Positions 36,016 to 46,278 of a stretch of 64,000 nt of DNA are shown here, in pieces. This DNA comes from Candidatus Gastranaerophilales bacterium (GTDB lineage Bacteria > Cyanobacteriota > Vampirovibrionia > Gastranaerophilales > Gastranaerophilaceae), in NCBI GenBank assembly GCA_944324395.1, contig CALUWC010000012.1:1-64000 (forward strand), in the 5' to 3' direction. The translations under genes and the position numbers were made by a program. The notes below the pieces were generated by a model that saw only the letters and a list, made by a program, of their open reading frames with translations, had not been told where the DNA came from and made no database searches. Numbering within the stretch: the first letter of the stretch is position 1; the number at the start of each line of letters is the position of its first letter.

Positions 36016-36996
36016 ATGAAAGCTGCAGAGATTGAAAACAATATTTTAGTTATAAAAGAACGGGAAAATGAACAGCTTGACGGCCGTAAAGGTGCTATTG
36101 TAAAACTTTTAGGCTGCGGACTTTGCGGGTCTGACATTGTTAAATTAAAACAGCATCTTGCAAAAAACGGAACTGTTTTAGGTCATGAAATTGTTGCTCA
36201 AATTATTGATATTGATTCCGATACGGGTTTCAAAACAGGTGATGTTATCGTTACTTCTCATCATATTCCTTGCGGGAAATGCGAATATTGCAAAAACGGA
36301 AATGTGTCTATGTGCAGACATTTTAAAGAAACGAATATCAAACCAGGCGGATTTAGCGAATTCATTTTTATATCAGAAGAACATCTTAAAAATGTCGCAT
36401 ATCTAAAACCCGAAAATCTTACAAACGAAGAAGCTTCTTTTTATGAACCGCTCGGCTGCTGCATACGTGCTGTTAAAAGAGCAAGTTTAAATCACAAATC
36501 AACGGCTCTTGTAATCGGATTAGGTTCAATCGGGATTTTAATGGCTCAAGCGTTGAAAGCTTTCGGAATGAACGTTATAGGCTGTGATTTAATATCTTCA
36601 AGAGTTGAATTGTTGAAAAATCTCGGGATAGAAGCATTCTCAGTTCCTGAAATGTGTGAAAGTATTAAAGCCGATGGAGTTTTTATGACTTCCGGCTCTG
36701 ATAAAGCTATTGCAACTGCTCTGAAATTCGTACGTGACGGAGGAAAAATTCTCGTATTTTCAAGCACTCCGAACAACTTAGGGTATGCAAATAATGAAAT
36801 TTATTATAGAGAATTAACGGTTCTGGGCAGCTATTCCCCATCTCCTGCTGATTTAAAGGATTCCTTAGAGCTTTTAAAATCAGGTAAAGTTAAAGTAAAA
36901 GGCTTGTCAACAGATTATCCAATTGAAAACATTCAAAAGGCTATCAATGATACAGTTGATAACAAAATATTAAAAGCTTATATAAAAATGGATTAA
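36016..36996 (+). CDS. Zinc-dependent medium-chain dehydrogenase
   Basis: 326 residues. GHEIVAQIID (catalytic zinc ligand region), a structural zinc loop CGKCEYCKNGNVSMC and a Rossmann nucleotide-binding motif GLGSIG identify an alcohol dehydrogenase of the sorbitol/threonine dehydrogenase group. GGGGGAAAG precedes the ATG. A second dehydrogenase gene starts six bases after its stop, so they are cotranscribed. The natural substrate, a polyol, amino alcohol or sugar acid, is unknown. Confidence 0.88.
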   Translation: MKAAEIENNILVIKERENEQLDGRKGAIVKLLGCGLCGSDIVKLKQHLAKNGTVLGHEIVAQIIDIDSDTGFKTGDVIVTSHHIPCGKCEYCKNGNVSMCRHFKETNIKPGGFSEFIFISEEHLKNVAYLKPENLTNEEASFYEPLGCCIRAVKRASLNHKSTALVIGLGSIGILMAQALKAFGMNVIGCDLISSRVELLKNLGIEAFSVPEMCESIKADGVFMTSGSDKAIATALKFVRDGGKILVFSSTPNNLGYANNEIYYRELTVLGSYSPSPADLKDSLELLKSGKVKVKGLSTDYPIENIQKAINDTVDNKILKAYIKMD

Positions 36997-37002
36997 AAAT
37001 AG

Positions 37003-38043
37003 ATGAAAGCAATACAATACTACGGACCAAAAGATATCAGACTGGAAAACATTATGGCAAAACCTCCCGAAGAAGGTGAAGTTACAGTTAAAGTAATGGC
37101 TGCTTTAACCTGCGGAACAGATGTAAAAACTTTCAGAAGAGGACACCCTGTATTGATAAAAGAAATTCCGTCAGGATTCGGGCATGAATTTTCAGGAATT
37201 GTTGAAAAGGTCGGAAAAAATGTTGAAGGCTTCAAAGTCGGTGATAGAGTGGTTGCTGCAAATTCTGCTCCATGTGGAGAATGTTTTTATTGTAAAAAAG
37301 AAGAATACAATCTTTGCGAAAATTTAAATTTATTAAATGGTGCTTATGCTCAATATATCACTATTCCGGCAAGAATTGTTAAAAAGAATATGTTAATATT
37401 GCCGCAGGGCTTAAGTTTTGAGCGTGCAGCATTCTGTGAACCTTTAGCAAATGTTGTTCATGGAGCTGAAAGAACTGGAATTAAACCGGGTGACAGCGTA
37501 GGAATTATCGGCATTGGACCTATCGGCTTGATGTTTGCAAGAGTAGCAAAACTTATGGGTGCAAGAGTAATAGTTGCGGGACGAAATCCTATAAAATTAA
37601 AGGCAGCAGAAGATTTTGCACACGCAGATGAAATTATCGATTTGAAGAAATATCCTGCACCTGTCAAAATATTTAAAGAATTTTCAGCCGAAAACAAAGG
37701 GGTTGACGTTGCCGTAGAATGCGTCGGACTTCCTGAAATCTGGGAGCAAATTTTTGACTGTGTAAGACCGGGCGGGAAAGTTCACTTTTTCGGCGGCTGC
37801 AAATCCGGTTCTACAGTGACTTTTGACACTACAAAAATGCACTACGGCGACATTACAATGATGAGTGTATTTCACCACACCCCGAAATATTTTAGAAAAG
37901 CTCTTGAATATATAGCCTCAGGCGAAATTGAAGTCGAAAAGCTCATCACCGAGACTCTTCCGTTGGAAAAAGTAGAATATGCAATGGAACAACATATTGC
38001 CGGCAAAGCTATAAAATTCTTGATTCAACCATGGCAAAACTAG
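37003..38043 (+). CDS. Zinc-dependent medium-chain dehydrogenase, tandem paralogue
   Basis: 346 residues with the same order: CGTDVKTFRRGHP, GHEFSGIVEKVG, structural zinc loop CGECFYCKKEEYNLC, and Rossmann motif GIGPIGLMFARVAKLMGA. It is only distantly similar to its upstream neighbour. Paired dehydrogenases of this kind may act in sequence or as two subunits; this is inference. It has no strong ribosome site of its own and may depend on translation of the gene before it. Confidence 0.88.
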   Translation: MKAIQYYGPKDIRLENIMAKPPEEGEVTVKVMAALTCGTDVKTFRRGHPVLIKEIPSGFGHEFSGIVEKVGKNVEGFKVGDRVVAANSAPCGECFYCKKEEYNLCENLNLLNGAYAQYITIPARIVKKNMLILPQGLSFERAAFCEPLANVVHGAERTGIKPGDSVGIIGIGPIGLMFARVAKLMGARVIVAGRNPIKLKAAEDFAHADEIIDLKKYPAPVKIFKEFSAENKGVDVAVECVGLPEIWEQIFDCVRPGGKVHFFGGCKSGSTVTFDTTKMHYGDITMMSVFHHTPKYFRKALEYIASGEIEVEKLITETLPLEKVEYAMEQHIAGKAIKFLIQPWQN

Positions 38044-38051
38044 GCTGTAAT

Positions 38052-38405
38052 CTATAAAAACATAGGGTTAGAATCATCGTTATCATTTAAATTCTCTCCT
38101 TGTGAATCTTTCACATCATCATCATACCATTGTGCAACGGTATGGTTACCAACAGAGCGGATTTCTCCATCAGCAAAATAATTAACAACTTTTCCTCCGA
38201 TTGAATGTATTTGACCGTCAGAACTGTATTGAACCTCCTGCCCTCCTATCGAAGATATATTTCCGTCAGGAGTATATGCTACCAGTTTATTATCAACAGA
38301 AAATACTTGTCCATCTTCCCAGCAATGTAATTCAGGTTCTGTGATACCCGGAGCTATCGGATTGGAACTATAAGAACATATCAATGCTAATTTCTTTTTA
38401 TCCAT
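38052..38405 (-). CDS. Small repeat protein with DG-x-I-x-S-I-G-G motifs
   Basis: I place the start at the ATG at 38405 (MDKKKLALICSYSS), though the frame is open to 38456. Residues about 40-105 consist of four imperfect 18-residue units with the core YTPDGNISSIGGQEVQY, YSSDGQIHSIGGKVVNY, YFADGEIRSVGNHTV, resembling beta-hairpin repeats of the WEDG/YD type. The tail is acidic. No signal peptide in the short form. It lies directly downstream of the prepilin gene on the same strand and may be its partner, but no function is known. Confidence 0.65.
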   Translation of the reverse strand: MDKKKLALICSYSSNPIAPGITEPELHCWEDGQVFSVDNKLVAYTPDGNISSIGGQEVQYSSDGQIHSIGGKVVNYFADGEIRSVGNHTVAQWYDDDVKDSQGENLNDNDDSNPMFL

Positions 38406-38473
38406 ACTCTTAATATCCTCGCAACAATATAACGAATATGAATTTAAAAAGTTCATTTTTTATAAATAAATTT

Positions 38474-39178
38474 TTATTTCACATGAAGATCCCACTTCCA
38501 AGGGTAATCATCAGGAATTTTCCAGCTGTTTAGCTGTATCAATTTTGTACAATAACCGCAGTTTGTACAACCTACTTTACAAGCCCAGGTATTGCCATCT
38601 TTTAATTGTTCTCGTTTTCCGTTCCAGTTATATATATACGGTTCAATATAACTTGCACTGTTTACACCTCTATTACTGTCACTTTTATATTTTGCAAATT
38701 GAAACTGAAAATAATTTCTGGGCCCGCCATGACTTTCGTCCCCATCTACATAATATCCTATATCTGCACCATTATTATCTACAGCAAAACAAAACAGACT
38801 CCCATCTAATAATGTTATACAAATTCCCTCATACCCACTGCCAAAAGACTTTCCTTGTCGTAAATCCACATATTTCATATAAGGAAGAAAATACTGATGC
38901 ATAAATTCTTCTAATTCTTTATACGAATAATATTTATTTGGCTGAACCCAGCCGTCCACATCTCCGTTATCTATCATTGATAATCTAACAGCATTATTTA
39001 TTATCGATACAAAACCCTTCAATCTGGTTTCAACACGCTGTTTTTGATACTTAGTTATCAAATTTGGTATGGTTATTGCAGAGATAACCCCAATTATGCC
39101 AATTGTTATTAAAACTTCCGCCAGAGTATATGCTTTGCCTTTATGTTTCAAACAAAAGGCTGTATAGCCGCTAAACAA
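38474..39178 (-). CDS. Type IV prepilin-like protein, frame separated from its start by a G10 tract
   Basis: The frame contains a prepilin cleavage/N-methylation region, GKAYTLAEVLITIGIIG, followed by a hydrophobic helix and a globular domain of about 190 residues with a C-terminal cysteine cluster (WACKVGCTNCGYCTK). In this frame the only upstream start is TTG at 39178 with no ribosome site, and a stop lies at 39209-39211. A good start, ATG at 39234 after AAGGAAAG, is separated by ten G (39195-39204 as C on the plus strand). With 8 or 11 G the two would join, giving a leader of about 37 residues. It is therefore phase-off, broken, or misread at the homopolymer. Confidence 0.8.
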   Translation of the reverse strand: MFSGYTAFCLKHKGKAYTLAEVLITIGIIGVISAITIPNLITKYQKQRVETRLKGFVSIINNAVRLSMIDNGDVDGWVQPNKYYSYKELEEFMHQYFLPYMKYVDLRQGKSFGSGYEGICITLLDGSLFCFAVDNNGADIGYYVDGDESHGGPRNYFQFQFAKYKSDSNRGVNSASYIEPYIYNWNGKREQLKDGNTWACKVGCTNCGYCTKLIQLNSWKIPDDYPWKWDLHVK

Positions 39179-39183
39179 GAACT

Positions 39184-39234
39184 TTAAGAGGCTACCCCCC
39201 CCCCGAATTTATTGATATTATTGAATTTTAACAT
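39184..39234 (-). other. Probable true prepilin start and leader, out of frame in this copy
   Basis: ATG at 39234 with AAGGAAAG seven bases upstream encodes MLKFNNINKFGGGVAS and stops at 39184. Removing two or adding one G in the tract joins it to the prepilin frame. Confidence 0.65.
39195..39204 (-). repeat. Ten-base homopolymeric G tract (C on the plus strand), candidate phase-variation site
   Basis: The tract stands out in AT-rich DNA, where no other G or C run of this length was noticed. Its position between start codon and body of a surface-structure gene is that of a contingency locus. Confidence 0.75.
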
Positions 39235-39412
39235 GCACACTTTCCTTATTACTTGATAGTATTTAATATATAATATTTTTAACCTCTTTGCAAGAAAAAG
39301 GGAAGGATTTATAATTGATGCAGTTCGTTTTAGGTGCATTGGCTCACATTTACCCCACTTGTAAAAAAATTTTGTGTGTACGATAATATTGATGTTACTA
39401 GAAGGATATGAC

Positions 39413-40027
39413 ATGTCAAACACTTTAGTTTATTCGCTAGAAGGAAAAACTTATATAAATTTAACTAACCGTTGTACAAATAGCTGTATATTCTGTTTAA
39501 GACAGGATAAAAATGATGTTTGCGGTCAAGATATGTGGCTGGATAACGAGGATTTTTCAGCCCAGGATGTTATTGAACAGTTAAAAAATTTTGAGATAAC
39601 TTCTGAAATTGTTTTTTGCGGTTACGGAGAGCCGCTTTTAAAGTTAGAAATATTAAAAGAAGTTGCAAAATATATTAAACAAAACTACCCTGAAACAAAA
39701 ATTAGAATAAACACAAACGGTCATGCTAACTATGTTTATAAAAGAAATATCGTTCTTGAATTAAAAGGTTTGGTTGATAAAATATCCGTAAGTTTGAATG
39801 CTTCATCTGCAGAAGAATACAATGAATTATCAAAACCAAAATTTGACAACGCTTACGATGAAGTAAAAAAATTCATAAAATGCTGTAGTGAAGAGGGCAT
39901 TCAAACAGATGCATCAATTGTTGACGGCTATAAAGGCAGAAGACTGGATGTCGAAAAATGCAGACAAATAGCCCAAGAGCTTGGTGCTAATTTAAGAGTG
40001 AGAGAGTGGATTGTTAACGGATACTAA
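39413..40027 (+). CDS. TatD-associated-type radical SAM protein
   Basis: 204 residues from the ATG at 39413 (AGAAGG seven bases upstream; a longer frame to 39374 is poorly supported). The SAM-binding iron-sulfur motif is NRCTNSCIFCLR, C-x3-C-x2-C, near residue 20, followed by GYGEPLL and INTNGHA typical of small radical SAM enzymes related to those found beside tatD. Its reaction is unknown. No tatD gene is in view. Confidence 0.87.
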   Translation: MSNTLVYSLEGKTYINLTNRCTNSCIFCLRQDKNDVCGQDMWLDNEDFSAQDVIEQLKNFEITSEIVFCGYGEPLLKLEILKEVAKYIKQNYPETKIRINTNGHANYVYKRNIVLELKGLVDKISVSLNASSAEEYNELSKPKFDNAYDEVKKFIKCCSEEGIQTDASIVDGYKGRRLDVEKCRQIAQELGANLRVREWIVNGY

Positions 40028-40047
40028 AAAATAAGGAGTTTTTAATT

Positions 40048-40488
40048 ATGCAAGTTCAGACTATCTCAAATTCACAACCAAATAAGCAAAATTTCCAAGG
40101 AAATATCAATATTGTAAACGATTTAAGTTATCTTCCCTGTAAATATGTAAGAAAAGCTTACAGTGCCATGGAAGAAATGATTAAAGACAAACCGTTTGAT
40201 TTATTTATAAAACAAAATCACCCTGAAAAATCAATTAGCATGATTGCTAAAAAACCTGAACATCTGGGTAAAATCAACAAACCATTCATGGAAAATATAA
40301 TAATCGATGCTTCAACTATGGATAACGGAAGCGATACAGTTGATTTATACACTGCAGTAGCCAGAGAAACTATTAATACATATGATAAAGCATTCCCGAC
40401 AATTTCAACGGGAGAAAAGATAAAAAAATTTTTAAATAAACTTGGTAATAAATTTGTAAACACATTCCAAGATAAAGATGAAATATAA
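40048..40488 (+). CDS. Hypothetical protein with lineage N-terminal tag
   Basis: 146 residues with an AAGGAG ribosome site 20 bases after the radical SAM gene, so likely cotranscribed with it. The N-terminus MQVQTISN...KQNFQGNINI is a clear tag example. No membrane segment. The remainder is mixed helix and strand without a recognised domain. Confidence 0.7.
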   Translation: MQVQTISNSQPNKQNFQGNINIVNDLSYLPCKYVRKAYSAMEEMIKDKPFDLFIKQNHPEKSISMIAKKPEHLGKINKPFMENIIIDASTMDNGSDTVDLYTAVARETINTYDKAFPTISTGEKIKKFLNKLGNKFVNTFQDKDEI

Positions 40489-40518
40489 ATCATGTAAATT
40501 AAAAGGAAAGGACAAAAC

Positions 40519-42681
40519 ATGAACATTTTAGACAAAATCATGAAACCGAAATCCATTGCGGTAATAGGTGCTTCTACAAAAGAACACACTATCGGTTCTG
40601 ATATTATGAAGAGATTAGAAGAGTACAAATTTAACGGAAAAATTTATCCTGTCAACCCAAAAGGAGGGATAATCCAAGGATTGCAAGCATATACTTCAGT
40701 ATTGGAAGTACCAGGAGAAGTTGACCTTGCAATTATCGTAGTTAATGCAAAATTCGTATTATCTACAATAGATCAATGTAATGAAAAAGGTATTAAAGGT
40801 ATTTGTATAATTACAGCCGGTTTCAAAGAAACAGGAGCTGAAGGCGCTGAATTAGAAAAACAACTTGTTGAAAAATTAAAAGAATATGGAATGAGATGTG
40901 TAGGTCCTAACTGTTTAGGTGTTGTAAATACTCACCCTGACATCAGAATGGACGGATGTTTTGCTGAAAGTTTGCCTGAACGTGGAAACATTGGTTTCGT
41001 ATCTCAATCAGGTGCTTTAGGCGGCGGTATTTTGAACATATTAAAAGACCTTAACCTTGGTTTTGCACAATTCATATCAATCGGCAACCAGGCTGATGTT
41101 AACGCAGAAACAGCAATTGAATACTGGGAAAATGATGATGATGTTCAACAAATCTTACTTTATATGGAATCAATCCAAAATCCTTCTAACTTCAGAAAGT
41201 TAGCTTCAAGAGTAAGTAAGAAAAAACCAATTTTAGCATTAAAATCAGGAAGATCAGCAGCAGGAGCTTCTGCAGCATCTTCTCATACCGGTTCATTAGC
41301 CGGAGCAGATAAAGCAGCTGCAGCATTACTTAAACAATCAGGTGTAATCAGAGAATTTTCTCTGCAAAATCTGTTTGAAACAGCTAAAGTGTTTGCAAAC
41401 TGCCCTATACCAAAAGGCGACAGAGTAGCAATCATCACAAACTCAGGCGGTCCTGGAATTATGGCTACAGATGCTGTTTGCGAATACGGTATGCAAATGG
41501 CTAAAATTACTGATGAAACAAAAGAAAAATTAAGAAGTTTCTTGCCGGCTGCAGCTTCAGTTAAAAACCCTATTGATATGATTGCTTCAGCTCCAATTGA
41601 ACACTACAAAGAAACTTTAAAAACAGTTATTGCTGACCCGAATGTTGATATGATTATTACAATCTATCTTCCGTTCTTAGGTTTGAAAGATATTGATGTT
41701 GCTAAAGCTTTGATGGAAATTAAAGCTCAACATCCTGAAAAACCAATTATCGGTGTATTTATGACTAAAAATGAATTCTTTACAAAACTTTCAGATATGG
41801 AAGTTAATATGCCGTTCTTTATGTATGCAGAACAAGCTGCAGATGGTTTGAACAGATTAAATCAGCAAAGATTATGGATGGAAAGACCTGAAGGTAAAAT
41901 TCCTGTATATGATGTTGACAGAGAAAAAGCTAAACAAATTATTAAACAGTCATTATCTGAAGGTCGTGCTCAATTAACAACAAGAGAAAGTATTGATGTA
42001 TTAGATGCATACGGTATCAGAGTATGTAAATCAGGTTTTGCAACAACCGAAGATGAAGCTGTAGCAATCGCAGATTCTATCGGATATCCTGTTGTTATGA
42101 AAATGACATCAAAAACAACATCTCACAAAACAGATGTAGGCGGTGTTAGAGTAAATATCCAATCTGCCGAACAACTAAGAGCAGAATATCAAGACTTAAT
42201 TGCTAAACTTACAGAAAAAGGTTTAGTTGACGGATTGGAAGGTGTAATCATTCAAGAAATGGTTAAAGGAAACCGTGAAATGGTTTGCGGTATCGCAACA
42301 GATCCACAATACGGCCCGATGATGATGTTCGGTTTGGGCGGGGTATTCATTGAAGTTATGAAAGATGTAACATTCAGAATTGCTCCATTAACAGATGTTG
42401 ATGCTGCTGAAATGATTAAATCAGTAAAAGCATACAAACTGTTAGAAGGTGCAAGAGGTACTAAACCTGCTCAAATGGATCAAATTCAGGAAACTTTATT
42501 GAGATTATCTCAATTAGTTCATGATTTCAGCTTTATCGATGAGTTAGATATTAACCCGTTGTTAATTTCTGAAAAAACAGGGGAAGGTATTGCCGTTGAC
42601 GGACGTATCAAAGTTCGTATGGAAGAAGCTCAAAAAGCTCTGGGCTGCGAATGCGGTTCATGCTGCGGCTGCTGCCAATAA
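40519..42681 (+). CDS. ADP-forming acyl-CoA (acetate-CoA) synthetase, fused alpha-beta form
   Basis: 720 residues. N-terminal CoA-binding domain (KSIAVIGASTKE, NPKGG), succinyl-CoA-synthetase-like domains with SQSGALGGGI and the phosphohistidine region SHTGSLAG, and a C-terminal ATP-grasp domain (GYPVVMKMTSKTTSHKTDVGG). The enzyme makes ATP from acetyl-CoA or other acyl-CoA, ADP and phosphate, the last energy step of fermentations in many archaea and some bacteria. AAAGGAAAGG precedes the ATG. The extreme C-terminus, GCECGSCCGCCQ, is an unusual cysteine-rich tail. A strong terminator follows. Confidence 0.93.
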   Translation: MNILDKIMKPKSIAVIGASTKEHTIGSDIMKRLEEYKFNGKIYPVNPKGGIIQGLQAYTSVLEVPGEVDLAIIVVNAKFVLSTIDQCNEKGIKGICIITAGFKETGAEGAELEKQLVEKLKEYGMRCVGPNCLGVVNTHPDIRMDGCFAESLPERGNIGFVSQSGALGGGILNILKDLNLGFAQFISIGNQADVNAETAIEYWENDDDVQQILLYMESIQNPSNFRKLASRVSKKKPILALKSGRSAAGASAASSHTGSLAGADKAAAALLKQSGVIREFSLQNLFETAKVFANCPIPKGDRVAIITNSGGPGIMATDAVCEYGMQMAKITDETKEKLRSFLPAAASVKNPIDMIASAPIEHYKETLKTVIADPNVDMIITIYLPFLGLKDIDVAKALMEIKAQHPEKPIIGVFMTKNEFFTKLSDMEVNMPFFMYAEQAADGLNRLNQQRLWMERPEGKIPVYDVDREKAKQIIKQSLSEGRAQLTTRESIDVLDAYGIRVCKSGFATTEDEAVAIADSIGYPVVMKMTSKTTSHKTDVGGVRVNIQSAEQLRAEYQDLIAKLTEKGLVDGLEGVIIQEMVKGNREMVCGIATDPQYGPMMMFGLGGVFIEVMKDVTFRIAPLTDVDAAEMIKSVKAYKLLEGARGTKPAQMDQIQETLLRLSQLVHDFSFIDELDINPLLISEKTGEGIAVDGRIKVRMEEAQKALGCECGSCCGCCQ

Positions 42682-42704
42682 GATGTTAAATAATTAACAA
42701 GAAG

Positions 42705-42740
42705 AAAACGGTCTGATTAAATTTAATCAGACCGTTTTCT
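42705..42740 (+). terminator. Strong terminator after the acyl-CoA synthetase gene
   Basis: A 34-base perfect palindrome with the half-site AAAACGGTCTGATTAAA, ending in TTTTCT. It can act on both strands and separates this gene from the convergent small gene. Confidence 0.9.
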
Positions 42741-42762
42741 AGTTATAATATTCTCTTTATTT

Positions 42763-42984
42763 TTATTTCCAATCTCTCCTATTTGCATTTATAAAAGATT
42801 TCACAAATCTGACTGCCTTTTGAATAAAATTTAAATTTCTGTGAGGCAGTTCAGTAATAGGTTCAAAATAATTAGTCTTAGTACCTGACTCCTGAAGAGT
42901 TCTGCAAGCTTCAGAAATTGACGGGTACTTTGACTTTGAGGATTTTCTTGTAGGAAATAAACGATGAGTATTCAATTTAATCAT
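42763..42984 (-). CDS. Small basic hypothetical protein
   Basis: 73 residues with a good CTAAGGAG ribosome site eight bases before the ATG. It begins MIKLNTHRLFPTRKSSK and is basic throughout, with a possible amphipathic helix near FIQKAVRFVKSFI. No family recognised. It lies downstream of the kinase gene on the same strand. Confidence 0.65.
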   Translation of the reverse strand: MIKLNTHRLFPTRKSSKSKYPSISEACRTLQESGTKTNYFEPITELPHRNLNFIQKAVRFVKSFINANRRDWK

Positions 42985-43023
42985 ATTATTACTCCTTAGG
43001 GCTTGTATATTTATTTTAATGTT

Positions 43024-43881
43024 CTATTGAAAATTGTTTGTAATTTCATAGATATATTCTAACATTTGTGCAAAATATTTTAAATCGGAATTACCATTAA
43101 TAACAAGATCAGATTCTTTTCTAAATGGTTTAACATATTTTTCTCCAGCCTCAGTTATGTAATTCCAATGTTTTTGTGCATTTTCTTCGCTTTGGTTTCT
43201 TTCTTCGACAGCACGATTTAAAAACCGTTGCTTTCTAAGTTCATTTTCTGTTTCAACATAAATTTTAATATCAAAAACATCCTTCACAGAATCATACATA
43301 GTTGCAATCCCCTCAACAACAATAATTTTCTGAGAATGGACATCAAGAGTCTTCGGCATAGAAACTCCTGTCCCATTTGGAAGGTACATAGGAGCTTTAA
43401 TGTCCAGTCCGTCAGATAAATCTTCCAAATCTGAACGCAAAACATCCAGTTGAAAACTTGACGGAGCATCAACATCATATCCGTTATCTCTTAAATTATC
43501 AAAAGAGCCGTATTTATTAATTAAAGCAGAAATGTCATTAAAATAATTATCCGTACTTAAAATTGTAACAGGCATAGATAATTGCTCAATTACATTTTTT
43601 ATTTCATGGCAGATAGTTGATTTGCCTGATGCAGATTCACCTGTTACTCCTACCAATAGACGCTTTGTAGGCTTGTTTATCAGCCTTCTTGAAAATTTGT
43701 CAATAAAATCAGGATTAATATTATTTATTATAGGTATTGGCTGTTTTTTATCAAAAAGAAAAATTTGTCTAAACTTTGTCTGTAGATAAAACGCAAGTAA
43801 TTCCCTTCCTGACTTTGAATTTAAATCCGGTTTGTATATTTTATCGTTAGAATTTAATTCTTTTCCTATTAACAACTGCAT
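43024..43881 (-). CDS. Uridine kinase-like P-loop kinase
   Basis: 285 residues from the ATG at 43881 (GGAAAG upstream); the longer frame to 43923 lacks a ribosome site. The Walker A motif GESASGKST is at about 80-88, followed by STDNYF and a VVEGIATMYD Walker-B-like segment, as in uridine kinases and phosphoribulokinases. About 75 residues precede the P-loop, longer than in Udk. It probably phosphorylates a nucleoside or related alcohol with ATP; substrate uncertain. Confidence 0.82.
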   Translation of the reverse strand: MQLLIGKELNSNDKIYKPDLNSKSGRELLAFYLQTKFRQIFLFDKKQPIPIINNINPDFIDKFSRRLINKPTKRLLVGVTGESASGKSTICHEIKNVIEQLSMPVTILSTDNYFNDISALINKYGSFDNLRDNGYDVDAPSSFQLDVLRSDLEDLSDGLDIKAPMYLPNGTGVSMPKTLDVHSQKIIVVEGIATMYDSVKDVFDIKIYVETENELRKQRFLNRAVEERNQSEENAQKHWNYITEAGEKYVKPFRKESDLVINGNSDLKYFAQMLEYIYEITNNFQ

Positions 43882-44022
43882 ATTCTTTCCATTTATTTGT
43901 TGAATATAAAACATATAATACACAAGAAAAAAGTTTTTTGCTAGTAATATGAAAAAATTTATTAATATTTAAATTTACGGATATTTTGTAAAAATTTTTC
44001 TTGATGTATAATAGTAAAGTAA

Positions 44023-45465
<1,443 letters not shown>

Positions 45466-45468
45466 TTT

Positions 45469-45861
45469 ATGAAGCTAAAAATTATTACACAGGAAAGAGT
45501 AGTTTTTGATCAGGAAGTTGATGCCGTATATTCCAAAGGAATTGATGGGGAATTTGGTATATTAAAAGGTCATATTCCGATGATGAGTGCTCTTGATATC
45601 GGAGTTACCAGAGCCATTGTAAATAATGACGTAAAGACATTCACTACAATGGGCGGAATATTACAATTCAAAAACGAAGAATGTCTTATTCTGACAACTC
45701 TGGCAGAACCCGGAGAAGAAATTGACGAAGCCAGAGCAAGGGAAGCCCTTGAACGTGCCAGAACTCAGTTGCGTAATGCAAATGCAAGACTTGATGCCAA
45801 AAGAGCAGAAGCTGCAATTGCAAGAGCAGAAGCTCGATTAAAAGCAAAATTATCCAAATAA
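45469..45861 (+). CDS. atpC: F-type ATP synthase epsilon subunit
   Basis: 130 residues, with an N-terminal beta-sandwich (MKLKIITQERVVFDQEVDAV, GEFGILKGHIPMMSAL) and a C-terminal helical hairpin rich in Ala, Arg and Glu. It joins F1 to the rotor and can inhibit ATP hydrolysis. It follows atpD directly, with a small membrane-protein gene 12 bases further on. Confidence 0.95.
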   Translation: MKLKIITQERVVFDQEVDAVYSKGIDGEFGILKGHIPMMSALDIGVTRAIVNNDVKTFTTMGGILQFKNEECLILTTLAEPGEEIDEARAREALERARTQLRNANARLDAKRAEAAIARAEARLKAKLSK

Positions 45862-45873
45862 AAGGAATAATAT

Positions 45874-46278
45874 ATGGCAGGATTTAATCCAAAACATAAA
45901 CTGGCATTCAGCTGGGGATTAGTTGTTCTCAGTATAATTTTTACGGCAACACTCCTGCCTGTCACCACAATTGAATGCAGCAGTAAAACTAAGGTTTGCA
46001 CAGTATACAAAAAACAAACATTGTATAATTCAAAAGAAGAACTGGCAGAATTTTCAAATTCAGAAATTAAATCTCACGCTTATAAAAAATTCCTGCTCGG
46101 AAAAAATTCTACTTCCTACAATCCAGTATTCATAATGAATGATAATGAAGAAGTAGAAATTCCTTTAATGTCCTCATATAAAACAGCTAAAAAAGTTATA
46201 GATAAAATTAAAAATGATAAAAATTATAAAGAATCATTCTGGCTTGGAAAATACAGTATAGGAAAAATTGCATTTTAA
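45874..46278 (+). CDS. Small single-span membrane protein, paralogue of 14712-15125
   Basis: 134 residues with a ribosome site AAAGGAA and a membrane segment at about 13-33. A cysteine pair (IECSSKTKVCTV) follows, then SNSEIKSHAYKK and PVFIMNDNEEVEIPL, the same block order as the paralogue. It lies in the atpD-atpC transcript, but a role in ATP synthase is only a possibility. Its end overlaps the convergent serB by four bases. Confidence 0.7.
   Translation: MAGFNPKHKLAFSWGLVVLSIIFTATLLPVTTIECSSKTKVCTVYKKQTLYNSKEELAEFSNSEIKSHAYKKFLLGKNSTSYNPVFIMNDNEEVEIPLMSSYKTAKKVIDKIKNDKNYKESFWLGKYSIGKIAF

Noticed and set aside
39184-39423. A 79-residue minus-strand protein ending at the G tract
   Set aside because: Only the part from ATG 39234 has a ribosome site; the upstream extension overlaps the radical SAM gene's leader on the other strand.
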